NCBI GenBank assembly: GCA_022749755.1
Contig: CM040451.1
Span: 10,925,871-10,989,870 of the forward strand
Origin: Azadirachta indica
Taxonomy: Eukaryota > Streptophyta > Magnoliopsida > Sapindales > Meliaceae
Reading direction: 5' to 3'
DNA length: 64,000 nucleotides
Below the pieces are notes generated by a model. It was not told where the DNA came from. It saw only the letters and a list, made by a program, of their open reading frames with translations, and searched no databases. The position numbers and the translations under genes were made by a program. Positions 1 to 12,181 of this stretch are shown piece after piece (the first letter of the stretch is position 1; each line of letters starts with the position of its first letter).

Positions 1-3000
1 TTACACTATGTTGATACACCAGATTTCAAATGCAACTATGACTACTGCAGTAAGTTTGGCTGAGTTTATCTCTTCCATGGTTTAGCTATGTGATTATGTT
101 CATTGGCTTGTTTTTTTTTTTCTTTTGTTTAATTCTTTCTCTAATAACTTTTTTCCATGAGCTTCCTGGTTACTGGAAAATGTATTTTTCTGTTAATATC
201 CTTCATCTTTCTTATAGGAGACTGTCATGACTCTGCTGGACACAAGGATAGATGTGTCACTGGAGCCATTTACAACTATTCCATGCAACTCTCTGCTTAT
301 CAGGACTCTGTTTCAGATGTGAAATGTAAGCGTATTAATTTTCTGGATATGTAACTTTCCAAGAGCTGTAGTATAAGTTTCCTAAGCTTAAACGGCAATG
401 ACATGGGTCATTTTCCTCTATAATTATAGACAATTTAACAGAGGCGCTTATGTTCTTGTCACATTTTATTGGAGATGTACATCAGGTATGCTCTTCCTAC
501 TGGAACCTTAAAGCTTTAAGATAATACAAAGAATGCAAAATATGATATTTTGGACTAATTCTAGTTTATGATTTCATTGACAATGTGGATTATATTTATC
601 AGCAAAATTGTTGATGTCACAGATTATTCTTGTACAATATTTATGTGCAACGGTGACATAGCATGAAATCTTTTGAAAGTGGGCAGGGGGGAAATATTTT
701 GCATTGTTTGAATTTTGTTGAAGAATTGAAAAAATTATGAATCTCAATGATCTTATCAATTATGAAATTTTAGCAACTGAAAAAGGAAAAAAAAAAAGAG
801 ATTAATTTGATCTGTATATGACTTGGGAAAGATATAAGCAATGCTATGTAAAGATTGGTAATTTATATGTGAGGTTGAATACCACCATGCATGCTGAAGA
901 AATTAAAACACAGATTATCTTGCACTTTTCTTTCAAGTTCCTTTTTATTGCGGCAGCCCCTGCATGTTGGATTCACTGGAGATGAAGGTGGGAACACAAT
1001 AATAGTCCGTTGGTTCCGTCGGAAGACAAACCTACACCATGTAAGTTGTCTTTAGTCCCTTAATGTGTACTTTCTCTACTAGATAATCCAGTAGTTTACT
1101 AAAAATAAGAAATTTATCCTTTTCTTAGAAGCAGCATGTCTCTTTTGCCGGATCTAGGATCCAAACTTATGAATGTTTAGAAATTAATGACTGATCATAG
1201 AAATAAATCAAAGTTCCATGCGGTGAGGATACAGAAAATGTCTTATTAGTTCCATGTGGTGAGGATCAGATGTGGAACAGACATATTCAAGATACTACTC
1301 CATTAAGGCAAAGCAATTCTATTGAAATGATAAATGTTTCCATGAACTTGCATTAATTAGCCTGGGACCTGATGTCAGATTTCGAAAATTGGCACAGAGT
1401 TCTTTTGCAATTTTCTTTTTCTAGTATAACAGATTTCGAAAATTCCATGAACTTGCATTTATGTGCTCCTTGTTTTTGTATATGTTCTGCAAGTCATTTG
1501 TGCTTGTTAGTTAGTCAACAATTATTGTGTCTCAGGTATGGGATACCATGATAATTGATTCTGCCCTGAAGACCTTTTATGGTTCCGATCTCACAGTCAT
1601 GATTCAATCCATTCAGAAGAATATTACAGTAAGCTTTTCCATCTTCCCTTCATATATGTACAACGATGTTGCTATTATTCAGATAGCGGAGGCAGTACGT
1701 GTTTAAAATCTGCCTGTTTTGTGGCTTTGCATTGACTTCTTTATTTATGTTTTTTCTTTAGTTGGTTTTGGATTTTCTCTGAGTGTGTCTCTTAACCTAT
1801 AATTGCCTTTCGGCTTATTTGATATTTTTCTGTAGGATGGCTGGGCCAATGATATATCATCATGGGAATCTTGTAGATATAATCATAAAGTTTGTCCTAA
1901 TGGGTAAATATACATCCTTCAATTTACTTTTCATAGTTGTACGGATTCATCTGTTTATGATGATCATGTTCGGTAATAAGATGAAAGAAGATACAATGTC
2001 AAACCGAAATTGAGATTATGCCATGCTTTATTGAACTACGTCTGGTGCCTCAAAAGTTTACAGTAACTATTGCCCGTATTAATTTGCATAATCGTGTTAT
2101 TGCATATCTTGATGCTAAAAGTGTTTCTAAGCTTACCACAGTGGAAGCTGCTGAGGCAAATATATGTGCAGATGCTTACCATAGAAGAACACAACAAAAA
2201 TCAGTTTCTCTTTATCATAACCTAGCTGAAAATCCATTTATTGATTCTCGTTTTGCAGGTATGCCTCTGAAAGTGTTAGTTTGGCATGCAAATTTGCATA
2301 CAGGAATGCTACACCAGGAACCACTTTGGAAGGTATTTTTGCTAGTGAAATAAAAGATTAGTCATTATGAGGATTTCTTTATTCCCTCCAGCTTCCTGCA
2401 AAATATGTCAAGTGCCTCTTAGCTTAGGTAGTAACACTTAAGAGATCAGACACAGAGATGCCAGCCTGGGTTCAGAACCTGGTTTCATCTTAGTGGTTTT
2501 TCCAGAGAAATCCATGCTCATTGCACAAGGTAGACAGAAGTAAAATTATAATTTGATCCCCTTTGAAGCCCCTGATTCTGCATGACTCACAATGGGTAAA
2601 TGTATTTTTTATCCTTACATGTTTTGTTTTCATAAGTGAAATACAAAACCTTCACACAGGCATAGCAAAAATCAGTAGGCCTTGGTAATACAAAAGAGAG
2701 CCGTATCCCCTGCTTATAGTTAGCTTCTTTCAAAGGCTTTTGTGCATGTTCATGGACATATCTGTTACAGTTTATGTAAAGGACAGAAGGATAATGCTTT
2801 CATTACCACTACCTCCAATATAATCCTTAGATAAGTATGCCATATATCACTACGATTTTATCCTAAGTAACCGGAAATAACTTATATACATTACAATTCT
2901 GAATGCAGCTTTGCCTGTCATTGCTCAATCCTGCATGTTACAACCTACCACAATTGTAGCGAAGGGCATACAGTTTTGCTTAACATAGCATGACACGTCA

Positions 3001-3200
3001 TTGCTTCGTTGACACTGCAAGTCCCTGAAAGCTTTTCCTATTCTCTGATTTCCTGTAACTCCTCTTTATGTTTTTCCACAGATGACTATTTCCTCTCTCG
3101 GTTGCCCATCGTGGAGAAAAGGCTTGCTCAAAGTGGCATTCGCTTAGCTGCAACACTCAATCGTATATTTGCATCTCAGATAAAAATTGCTGAAGCTTGA
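1..3200 (+). CDS. S1/P1 nuclease copy A (ENDO4-like), 5' end outside the window
   Basis: A secreted zinc-dependent nuclease of the S1/P1 family, which cleaves RNA and single-stranded DNA to 5'-mononucleotides. The signal peptide, the N-terminal Trp/His ligands and most of exon 2 lie left of the window. Exons read from GT-AG junctions: 1-49, 218-325, 430-485, 957-1040, 1536-1628, 1836-1903, 2259-2332 and 3082-3200, ending in TGA. Visible family hallmarks are LHYVNTPD-type sequence (here HYVDTPD), SHFIGDVHQPLHVGF with the His/Asp/His metal ligands, GDEGGNT, NLHHVWD (His and Asp ligands), and the C-terminal DDYFLSRLP. No stop or frameshift was found in these exons. The exon pattern is identical to copies B and D downstream, and the WFRRKTNLHH segment makes it closer to D than to B. 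Family assignment is secure. Assignment to the ENDO4-like rather than ENDO1 branch is inference from sequence resemblance. Confidence 0.9.
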
Positions 3201-4671
3201 AGATCAAAAGGGACTAGAAAAGAAATTTAAATTTATAGAATGCTTCGACTTGTATATACTGATTACTAGTGGCTTGCATCTTTCACATGTTTAAAAGAAA
3301 TGAGCTGTTAATTTATAATAGTTGGTGTATACCACATGAAAGATGTTGTTATTTCTAGTAAAAGGAGTTTGAGTCTCCATGATAAATATTGGAAGTATGA
3401 GTTCCACAGTAAATATTCAATAAGGAATATATGTGAAAGATATTAATAGTCTCGTAGTAAATTGCTTGCTTGCCTCTGTCAATTTACTATTTTCAATTTT
3501 TGTTGGGTTAAAATCACTTAATCGTTAAAATTTTTGGTTTTGGTCACCCACGTTTGATGACAAACGTAAAAGTTTAGTTTGATTTTATAACAATTCTAAT
3601 GTACTTCAAAAATAAAATTAAAGATATATTAAGTAATATCAGTTTTTGATAGAGTTGGCATATTTTTGACTGATATTCAATATGTTGTACATTAATAGCA
3701 AACAAAAGAACTTATTTCAGGAATAATTTTCTTATTAGCATCATTCAGGTGCATTGACGGTTGCAAATAAATCCAAGATAAAGATATTGTTTAAGAATCT
3801 AATTGTTGTATATGGTCAACGTTTAGTCAACTTTGAACATTGTTCTTTAAAAACGCTCATTTGACAGAAAAATAATATTAAAAAAAAGGTAAATTGCAAT
3901 CATGGCTTTTTTTTTTTTTTTTTTCTCTCTCTAAAAAATCAGGATTAATGTGAAAATTTTTCGCTTTTTGGTTGTTAGAGGCGGCCACCACCCCTTGTCC
4001 CTTTATGCACACGACGCGAGACCCACGTTCATCTTAATTGTTAACGATTAATTAATATTTTTGACACATAACACATGAAAGCGGCAGACTTTACTTCATA
4101 AAAGTATTTTCTTTTTGACACAAGTAGTCAAAATTACTAATAACTTTTCTGACAACCAAAATTGAGTATAAAAACCTGCCTTCAAAAGTAGAGGGGAGGG
4201 GACCCTACTTGCATATTTACAAAATAATTTTCCACTACATAAATAATAGAAGTTCATTCTAGATGTCTATTTTGAAAAATGGATATAAATTTCTCCTGCA
4301 AATATAATTCCGGATGGAAGATATGTCTCCTTCGTGTGAAACACATGGAATACATGTACCAGATTAATAATTATTATTTACTGACAAAGAAAAGAGTCCA
4401 CTTAAATATGTGGAGATAATTTTTTACCCATATGCACGTGAACTCTAACTCGATCTACTTTTAATCTCCCATGTACGTGGAGAAATTTCAACCACTAAAT
4501 TGAGGTTAGTGTGAAAAAGTAAATATGGATTCGCCCTTTTCTAGACTTTACTCTTCGACACTCTACTATATGTGTGTGTGTATATACATATATGTATATA
4601 TAAAGCTTAGTAGAGGGGATTCGCGTTCTTCAAGTGAGTCAAGTTGTTTTCGATCACTCTCTTCTTCAAGG
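3201..4671. other. Spacer between nuclease copies A and B, with the B promoter
   Basis: No gene is seen in this AT-rich 1.5 kb. It has a T-run near 3908-3924. A TG/TA microsatellite stands at 4570-4602 and runs into a TATA-like stretch (tatatataaag, about 4594-4604), about 70 bp before the first ATG of copy B. The copies of the upstream block seen before D, E and F are not recognisable here. Confidence 0.5.
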
Positions 4672-7656
4672 ATGGCTAAGTCTGGTTTCGTTTGGATTGT
4701 GATCTGCGCACTGCTTCTTCTCTGCAAATGGCTAATGTTGGGGTTCTGGGTTGGGGAAATGAAGGTCATTATACTGTTTGTAAGATAGCAGAGGTACTAG
4801 TCCGGAAGTTGCACTTCTAGATCTTTCCTAATTGATCTTTCTTTAATTTTGTACTTGAAACAAATTAAGTCTAATATATGTAATATATAGTAGTTGAGGC
4901 TCTGTTTTAATTTGTTGGATTTGCTGCTGCAGGGATATCTGAGTGAAGAAGCCTCGGCTGCTGTAAAAGAATTGCTTCCGGATTCTGCTGAAGGTTATCT
5001 TGCAAATATATGCACTTGGCCTGATGATATTAGACGCGACCCCGCCTATCGATGGAGTGCCTCTTTACACTTTGTTAATACTCCAGATTTCAAGTGTAAC
5101 TATGAATACTGCAGTAAGTTTAATTACTTGGCTCACTAGCTTCCATGATTTAATTAGCTTAGTTGTGTTTGTTTGTATTAACTTTTTCTGCATGCCTTCG
5201 TACGTGTCTCTTCGTATATACAGGAGACTGTCACAAGGATGTATGTGCTCCTGCAGCAATTTACAACTATACCAACCAACTCAAATCATTTTATCAGCAG
5301 CCTAAATGTAAGAGTGTGTGTTTAAAACACTTTCAAGTTAGGTGCTGTAATAATACATAGATTTTACTTCAGCTTCAAATTAATGGCAATAACGTGGGTA
5401 CGATTTGTTTGTTTTCTGAATGTAGACAATTTAACCGAGGCGCTTATGTTCTTATCACACATTATTGGAGACGTACATCAGGTGTGTTACCTCTCCCTTC
5501 GGGGGTTTAACGAAATATATGTATCATATAATTAAATAATGCTAAATAATTGAGTTTCAGTTGTTACATTTTTTAACCTCAAATTTTAATAGATCTACTT
5601 TTTAAATAGATTTGGAATATATATGTCTAAATAATCTTAAATTTTATGCTTTTTTATTTCTAATGTTTAAATATAAATTTCTATAAAAAAAATAATAAAT
5701 TGATATAACTTTTTTTATAATTTTAATAGTTTGATGCCTCGTATTATATTTTTTTTTATATTTTTTAACCAGTGGCGAAGCTCTGCAGGGATCTGAGCAG
5801 GGTTATGTTCATTTTAACCCTCAAAAATAGTAAAATATCTAATCTTTTAGAGATTTTATATTTTTATTAATACTTTACTTATCAAGTAATTTTTTTAAAG
5901 GAATTGTTTATTTAATTTTTTTTACTATATAATTGGAAATATTATTCTTTTAGAAAAATATATGATTTTGAAAACATTTTCCTTGTAGAAAATTTATATA
6001 CTTGAAAATTCTTTTCTTGCAAGAAAAGAATTTTTATGATTTTATATATATATATATATATAATAGAGCTCTATAAAATAATAAAAAAAAAACTTAGCTT
6101 TTTAATTTTTTATTTTCTCTCTTTTTCAAATCAATGTAAAGAAAAAAAATTCTAAAAAAAAATCAATATTTTCAAATTATTTTTATATGGATCTTTTAAA
6201 TTCATACATTATTTAAATTAATTAACACGTGATTGTGTAAATATAACTATAAATTATAACTATTATATGTATTATGTTATTTTAGTTATAATAAAATGAT
6301 ATGAGATATTTATCTAAATTTTTTTATTTGCATGGGAGAAAATCGTTTATAATTGATCAATCTTTATAAAAAAAAAAGCACTAAAAATTTAGAAATCAAT
6401 TTACTATTTTTTAATTTAAAAATTTATATTATAATTTGGCCCCCCAGATCTTATATTCTGGTTGCGTCCTTGATTTTAACATATTCCTACTGGTACTAAA
6501 ATTTTAACTATATTAAAAAATATTCTTATAAATTTTATTAATTTTCTAATATATAAAATTTAATGATCTATAAGAACATAACATAACGTGTGGAAATTGA
6601 AATTATTCTAATTTATGAACTTACTGACAATCCCAATATTTGGTGGAATTAGCTTTTTAACTTCATTTCTTTATTCGAGTTGTTACAGCCCATGCATTGT
6701 GGTTTCATTGGAGATCTAGGTGGGAACAGAATAGCACTCAATTGGTATAATGAGCCAACAAACCTGCACCGCGTAAGTTGTCATTAGCCCCTTAATGCCT
6801 ACCGTTCTTCTATTAAACGATCTATCTATTAAGTGTTTCCATGGACTTTGCCTTTTCTTGCATCAGTTTCAACTGTGTTACTTCCGTAACAACATATGCT
6901 TTTGAAATGGGTTTGATTCTCAAAGTTATAATATTATAGCTGTTGCTTGCTTGTTGTGTGTATATCTGTATTTCTTCAGGTATGGGATGACAAGATAATT
7001 GAATCTGCCCTGAAGACCTTTTATGATTCTGATCTCACTGTTATGATTCAATCCATTCAGAAGAATATTACGGTATAGACCTGCAGCCTATTTAATATTT
7101 GGATATCTGCTATATATTGTCTTTCGGCTTATCTGATATATATTTGTCCGTAGAATGTTTGGGCCAATGATATATCATCATGGGAACGTTGTGGATATAA
7201 TGAAACAGTTTGTCCTAATAAGTAAGTAATTAAAACATCATTCAATTCACCTCTCTTTCTCATCATCACGCAAGCTCAAATTAATTCCATTGAATTAATT
7301 GATTCTGATTTGGCTGCAGGTATGCTTCTGAAAGCATTAGTGGGGCTTGCAAATATGCATACAGGAATGCAACACCAGGAAGCACTTTGGGAGGTATATT
7401 ATATATGTATATATGTTCTGTTCTACAATTAAATGAAAGAATATTGGTCATTTATGAAGCCAAGGAGGATCCATACATATATATAATTCATTCCTGTTCT
7501 TTGATTTCTTGTAACTTGTTTTTATGTTCTGCTGCAGATGATTACTTCCTTTCTCGGTTGCCTGTGGTGGAGGAAAGGCTCGCTCAAGCTGGCATTCGCG
7601 TAGCTGCAACCCTCAACCGCGTATTTGCGTCTCCAGTAAAAATTGCTCAAGCATGA
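4672..7656 (+). CDS. S1/P1 nuclease copy B, frameshifted in the signal peptide
   Basis: Nine exons: 4672-4793, 4933-5113, 5224-5307, 5426-5481, 6689-6772, 6980-7072, 7154-7221, 7320-7393 and 7538-7656. Exons 2-9 are fully open and carry all the visible metal-ligand motifs: WPDD, LHFVNTPD, SHIIGDVHQPMH and NLHRVWD. The ATG at 4672 matches the start of copy D and encodes a signal-like MAKSGFVWIVICALLLL, but it then reads out of frame. Aligned to D, exon 1 carries two extra bases near 4720-4727. The mature start WGNEGHYTVCKIAE lies in another frame, whose only ATG is 4728 (MANVGVLGWGNEGH). Starting at 4728, the exons sum to 825 nt, or 274 aa, with no secretion signal. The gene is therefore a pseudogene, a non-secreted form, or the site of a sequencing error. 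Intron 4 is swollen to 1.2 kb by an insertion. Confidence 0.85.
5773..6474. mobile_element. Probable non-autonomous DNA element inside intron 4 of copy B
   Basis: Intron 4 of copy B is 1,207 bp, whereas copy D has 125 bp at the same place. The extra sequence begins near agtggcgaagctctgcaggg and ends near cccccagatcttatattctg, followed by gttgcgtcctt. Read on the opposite strand, the right end (aaggacgcaacc..agatctggggggcc) resembles the left end loosely, suggesting imperfect terminal inverted repeats. The interior is very AT-rich with no coding potential. Family and exact ends are not determined. Confidence 0.4.
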
Positions 7657-8504
7657 AGATAGCAACTTAGGGCGGAGGCTTCCCCATATCACTCCTCGAA
7701 TGTTTAAGATTTCGTCACTTAATTATGCAGTTTCCTATGTTAATCGGTACCGTTCCGTCAAGTTTATATTAGGCTTTGTGTTTGGTATTAAAGTGTTGTA
7801 ACTTTAAGTTACAATTATTGTATTAAATATTAAATGTAAAAAATGTGTAAGTCTGGTAGTAGAAGCACTATTTTAGCTTAACTTTTAAAGCAAAGTAGAA
7901 TCACAATAAAACCAAAGTGAGGCTAGTTCCTTGATTTTGCATACATTTAGGTTGAGTCGATAATTGTTTATCCTGTAATGACATCTTTAAGGCAAAAATA
8001 ATCTATTTAACCCTCATTTTTGATGAAACAACTAAGAAGCATGTAATTACCAATTTTATGCCTCAATTTACACACTAGTACTCAACTACTCATCGTGGTT
8101 CAAATCTAACGTCTCCATCGCAGGTAAGCACTTCCAATGTTCTGTGTGCAAACTCTTTATTCATTCATTCCCAATACAAAACTAATAAAATTAAACCATC
8201 AATAGCCCAAGAGAGAGTTCTGCAATGAGTTCTATAATTATTGTCGCGAGTTGCATTGGTAAATTCGTCATGGACTCATTTTAACAAAAATGTGAATCGT
8301 CCCTATTTAAAAAAAGCCTAAAAAATGGTTTGATGTCTAGCAAGCTGTCTTCCTAAATTTTGTTAACAAAATCCGAATCGCCGTTATTTAAAAAAAAAAA
8401 AATTATAAAAGAGCTTGAAGTTCTGCAGTTCTGTCAGGAATCACGACTTACTTTCAGGAGTTTGGTAGCTGAGAAAATGTTAGTTAAAAAAAAAAAAAAG
8501 AGAA
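7657..8504. other. 3' flank of copy B with short degenerate tandem repeats
   Basis: This is non-coding. From about 8225 to 8430 there are two or three imperfect copies of a unit of roughly 90-100 bp, recognisable by aacaaaatgtgaatcgtc(c/g)ttattt, then an A-run, then a gcttgaagt/ttgatgtctag segment. Related units recur at 17000-17235 and 19510-19745, so they mark the duplicated spacer of the nuclease array. Confidence 0.5.
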
Positions 8505-10205
8505 ATTAACATATTCCCTCCCATGTTTGACCTAATAGATAGATACCTTCTAATATAAAATAAAAAAAGATATTCTTTTAATAGTTAAATAAATAGAGAG
8601 ATACCTCTTGAACTTTTATTTTCGTTATTTGACCAATTACTTTATTATCATTTGTATCTCTCATTTTTTACATAATAATAATATAATATATATTTTATTT
8701 AATTATAACACTTTACTCTCTATTTTAATATTTTCTACAATATAATTTTTTTAAATATAACAATTTAATTCATATTTAATATCATGTATTTATTGTTTAT
8801 ATTTTTATATATTTTTAATATTTTTTTACAATATATTCAAGAATAAAAAAAATTTTTAATTTGTTATTTTAATAAAAAAGTTTTTAAAATACAATTATTA
8901 AAAAAATTTGAATAATGAGATAAGTCATATTCATATACTAAAATATTTCTAATCATTTACTTTCACTTTTATAATAATAAATATTTAATTATTAAAAGAT
9001 TTAATTGAAATATTTTTTAACGTTTTATTTTTACATGTATATTTATTTAAAAAATTATGTTAAATTTGTTATATTTTCTTAAAAATATATAAAAATATAT
9101 ACAATAAATACATGTTATATATATATTACAAATAAAAATAATCAAAAATTTTCTTCTTTTTCTATTTTTTAATTAAAATTAAATTATATTGGTTAATAAG
9201 AATATAAAATACATCTAACTATTAATTCTAGTAACAAATGATATCAAAATTTTTTTATTTATATTTTCATAATTTTTCTCAAGCAAATATAATAAATTTA
9301 ATATAATCTTTTCAATAAAAATATTATTATAAAAATAAAACGTTAAAATATGTTTCAAATTTTTTTTGACAATTAAATAAAAAAATATTATTATAAGAAT
9401 AAAAATTATGTTAAATTTATTGTATTTTTTAAAAAAAATATATAAAAATATAAACAATAAATACATGTTATATGTATATTACAAATAAAAATAATCAGAA
9501 ATTTTCTTCTTTTTCTATTTTTTAATTAAAATTAAATTATATTGGTTAATAAGAATAAAAAATATATTTAATTACTAATTTTATTAACAAATGATACTAA
9601 ATTTTTTCTTTTTTTAACTTATTTATTTATATTTTTATAATTTTTCTCAAGAAAATATAATAAATTTAATGTAATCTTTTAAATAAAAATATTAATATAA
9701 GAATAAAATGTTAAAAAATATTTCAAAATCCTTTTAACAATTAAATATTAAAATTTATTATAGAAAAGAAAATAAAAATATAAATATTTTAACATGAGTT
9801 TAAAATATTTTACAAGAATTTAATTTAACTCATTGTTTAAATTTTTTTAATAATATTTTTTTTTCAAATTTTCTATTGAAATAACAAATTAAAACTGTAT
9901 TTAATCTTAAGTATATTATGAAAAAATATTAAATATGAATTAAATTGTTATATTTAAAAAAATATATTATGAAAAAAATTAAAAAAGAGAGTAAAGTGTT
10001 ATAATTAAATAAAATATATATCATATTATTATTCTGTAAAAAATGGAAGACACAAATGATAATAAATTAACTGGTAAACTAATGAAAATAAAAGTTCAGG
10101 GGATATCTGTCTATTTATCCAAACGTCAGAAAATATCTGTATTTACTCAAATATTAAGGGATATTTGCCTATTAAGCTAAACATTAGAGGGAGAATATAT
10201 TATTT
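8505..10205. mobile_element. 1.7 kb foldback/MITE-like element with ~0.5 kb inverted arms
   Basis: The left part, from attaacatattccctccc at about 8505, is the inverted complement of the right part, which ends gagggagaatatatta at about 10205. The match continues inward through landmarks present on both arms: cctcttgaacttttattttc with its inverted partner gaaaataaaagttcagggga, tttattatcatttgt, aattataacactttactctc, tttaaatataacaatttaattcatattt, and gaaatattttttaac. Together these give arms of roughly 500-550 bp (about 8505-9055 and 9700-10205). No transposase is seen. This fits a non-autonomous DNA element with unusually long terminal inverted repeats. A target-site duplication was not resolved because both ends sit in A-runs. 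Confidence 0.75.
9056..9645. repeat. Direct duplication in the centre of the foldback element
   Basis: Two imperfect direct copies, offset by about 350 bp, start at atgttaaatttgttata (9056) and atgttaaatttattgta (9407). Both continue through acaataaatacatgttatat, aattttcttctttttctatt and aaattatattggttaataag. The copies occupy the spacer between the inverted arms. Confidence 0.7.
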
Positions 10206-10431
10206 TTTCCAAAAAAAAAAAAAAAAAACAACTGCAGCTTTTGGTTTATTTTGGTACAATGACGGAAACTTTCCCCTCCTACATGGTAACAACACAAAAG
10301 CAAGAGTTTTGAGATCCAAGCCAGGCACTTTACGCGGTGAGATCATGTGACAGAAAGCATCAATAGCAGTACTCGGTTGTGTGCAAGAAGAATCCATAAT
10401 TCCTGCTCTCTAATTTCTGGTTTTTTGTTTT

Positions 10432-10562
10432 GGTGAAGGTGATTACTTCCTTTCTCAGTTGCCTGTCGTGGGGAAAATGCTTGCTCAAGGTGGCATTCGC
10501 TTGGCTGCGACCCTCAACCTTATATTTACTTCTAAAATAGAAATTGATCAGCCATGGAGATA
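10432..10562 (+). pseudogene. Orphan last exon of an S1/P1 nuclease
   Basis: The sequence encodes GDYFLSQLPVVGKMLAQ and then GGIRLAATLNLIFTSKI, clearly the last exon of the nuclease family, ending in a displaced TAA (the usual C-terminal KIAQA is altered). The acceptor has decayed: copy D has gtattgtag before this exon, while here it reads ggtgaag. No other exon of this copy lies between the foldback element and this point. The following 200 bp (gataatttggttgaaaagc and around) resemble the flank after copy C near 19090-19130, so this and C are duplicates. It is presumed non-functional. Confidence 0.8.
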
Positions 10563-11132
10563 AAATAGATTTCGAGGCTTCTTTATGGGAAAATTTCATA
10601 TTAGTCCCTATTTTATTAAGAAATGTCATTTGGTTGAGTGATTCCCTCGAAACTAAATCCATTTACTCCGAGTCGATAATTTGGTTGAAAAGCAACTAAA
10701 AATATGCTTTTTTCCACTTAAGGAAAAATTGTAATCCATTATATCTGGGTTTTCGGTGAAACAACAAAGAAATATTCGTTGTTATTTGTATTTGGTATTT
10801 AATACTTCGTTATAATTAACAATCAAGCCTCTATCACAACAGAGGACTTATTACAAAATCAGTAAATAGCCTTTGCATCCACTTGTACACAACTCTCTAT
10901 CAATTCTCATTTCTCACTACAAAATCAACAAGGGAGGTTGCTGTAAATGGCCTTTGCATCAAATTGACTGAAGTCTTAACCAATAAAATGTGTGATTTTT
11001 TTACTTAAAACATTGATATTAAACCTACCTCACCTCAACTATGGTCTTTCAGAAAATTGAAATAAAATTTTATAGATAGATAGATGAAAATTTGTGTCAA
11101 GAATTAAGTTAAAAAGTTCGTTATAACCCAAT
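10563..11132. other. Spacer between the orphan exon and the copia element
   Basis: Apart from the 3' flank shared with copy C, nothing is recognised in this AT-rich stretch. Confidence 0.4.
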
Positions 11133-11898
11133 TATTAGGATGAACTAACATAAAACAATTATGAAAATACAACAATTATCTTATCCCTTCTTATGCGAAC
11201 CTAATAGAAAATAAACAAATAGAGCAATAATCTTGAGCACAAAATTAATTCTTAAACAGCAACCACATCATCAACAAAATAATCATAATACAATCAATTT
11301 TAACGTGAAAAACCTCCCGAAAGTGAGGAGTAAAAATCACGGGATCATAATCCACCCAAAATCTCTATTATAATCAAATAATAGGAATATACAAGTTCTC
11401 TTTAGTTAGAATTAGAGGAACACATTTACAACAGTTTCAAGATCACATAATCTTGACAAATAATTAAATTCTATAAAGAAATTAAACAGAGTTTAAGAAA
11501 ACATTATTAAAATGATGGCCTAACTTTCAGCTATGAAATTTAAAGAAAAAGAGCTCCAAATATGATCTCTACCATTCAAAATTTAGTCCTATGAGTCAAG
11601 AAGCTGCTGGTAAAATTTTAGCTCAATTGGATCACAAATCGACCTCTCATTAGCCAATTGATCAAAGTTGTTCCAAGTTTACTATTTTGCCTCTCTCTTG
11701 TGAACAATATCCGCTCTCTTTAAAATGATGAACAATAATTGTTTTCTCTCCTTAACACACACATATATATTACAATAAAAATTAAAATATTAAAATCTAC
11801 TTGAAAAAAGACTAAAATATCCTTAAATTAATTGAGCTTAGTTATTATTGAAAAGAAATTTGGGCTATTTCCATAAAAGGAGGAAATCTAACCTAATA
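11133..11898 (-). repeat. 3' LTR of the copia element (left on the + strand)
   Basis: This segment aligns to 15961-16720 through landmarks such as acaacaattatctta/acaacaattacctta, caattttaacgtgaaaaacc, acaagttctctttagttaga and gctatgaaatttaaag. Its left edge (tattaggatgaactaac) has lost the canonical TGTTGAG seen in the other LTR. Confidence 0.85.
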
Positions 11899-11914
11899 AA
11901 TCTCTCCCTTTTCG
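11899..11914 (-). other. Polypurine tract of the copia element
   Basis: On the minus strand this reads gaaaagggagagatt, directly before the 3' LTR, as expected for plus-strand priming. Confidence 0.65.
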
Positions 11915-12181
11915 ACTATATGAAGGAACTTACCAACCCGACAATCGAACAACAAACTTCAAGCTTTTTTCTTAAAAGAGTCTTGGTTAACATATCAGAT
12001 GCATTGTGATATGTATAAATCTTTTCAAGTTCAAACATATTATTGTTAAAAGCATCTCTCAATTAATGATATCTCACATCAATTGTTTTGATTTTGCATG
12101 AAAAAAGGAATTCTTACTCAAATAAATTTCACTCTGATTATCACAAAATATCACGTATCGTTGCTGCTTGAAATCAAGCTC

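Noticed and set aside
2018..2353. Open frame of 111 codons inside nuclease copy A
   Set aside because: It overlaps intron 7 and exon 8 in a different frame. The exon reading with conserved nuclease residues explains the region.
9215..9466. Minus-strand frame of 83 codons rich in Ile, Phe, Asn and Lys
   Set aside because: It lies in the AT-rich core of the foldback element. Composition alone explains it.
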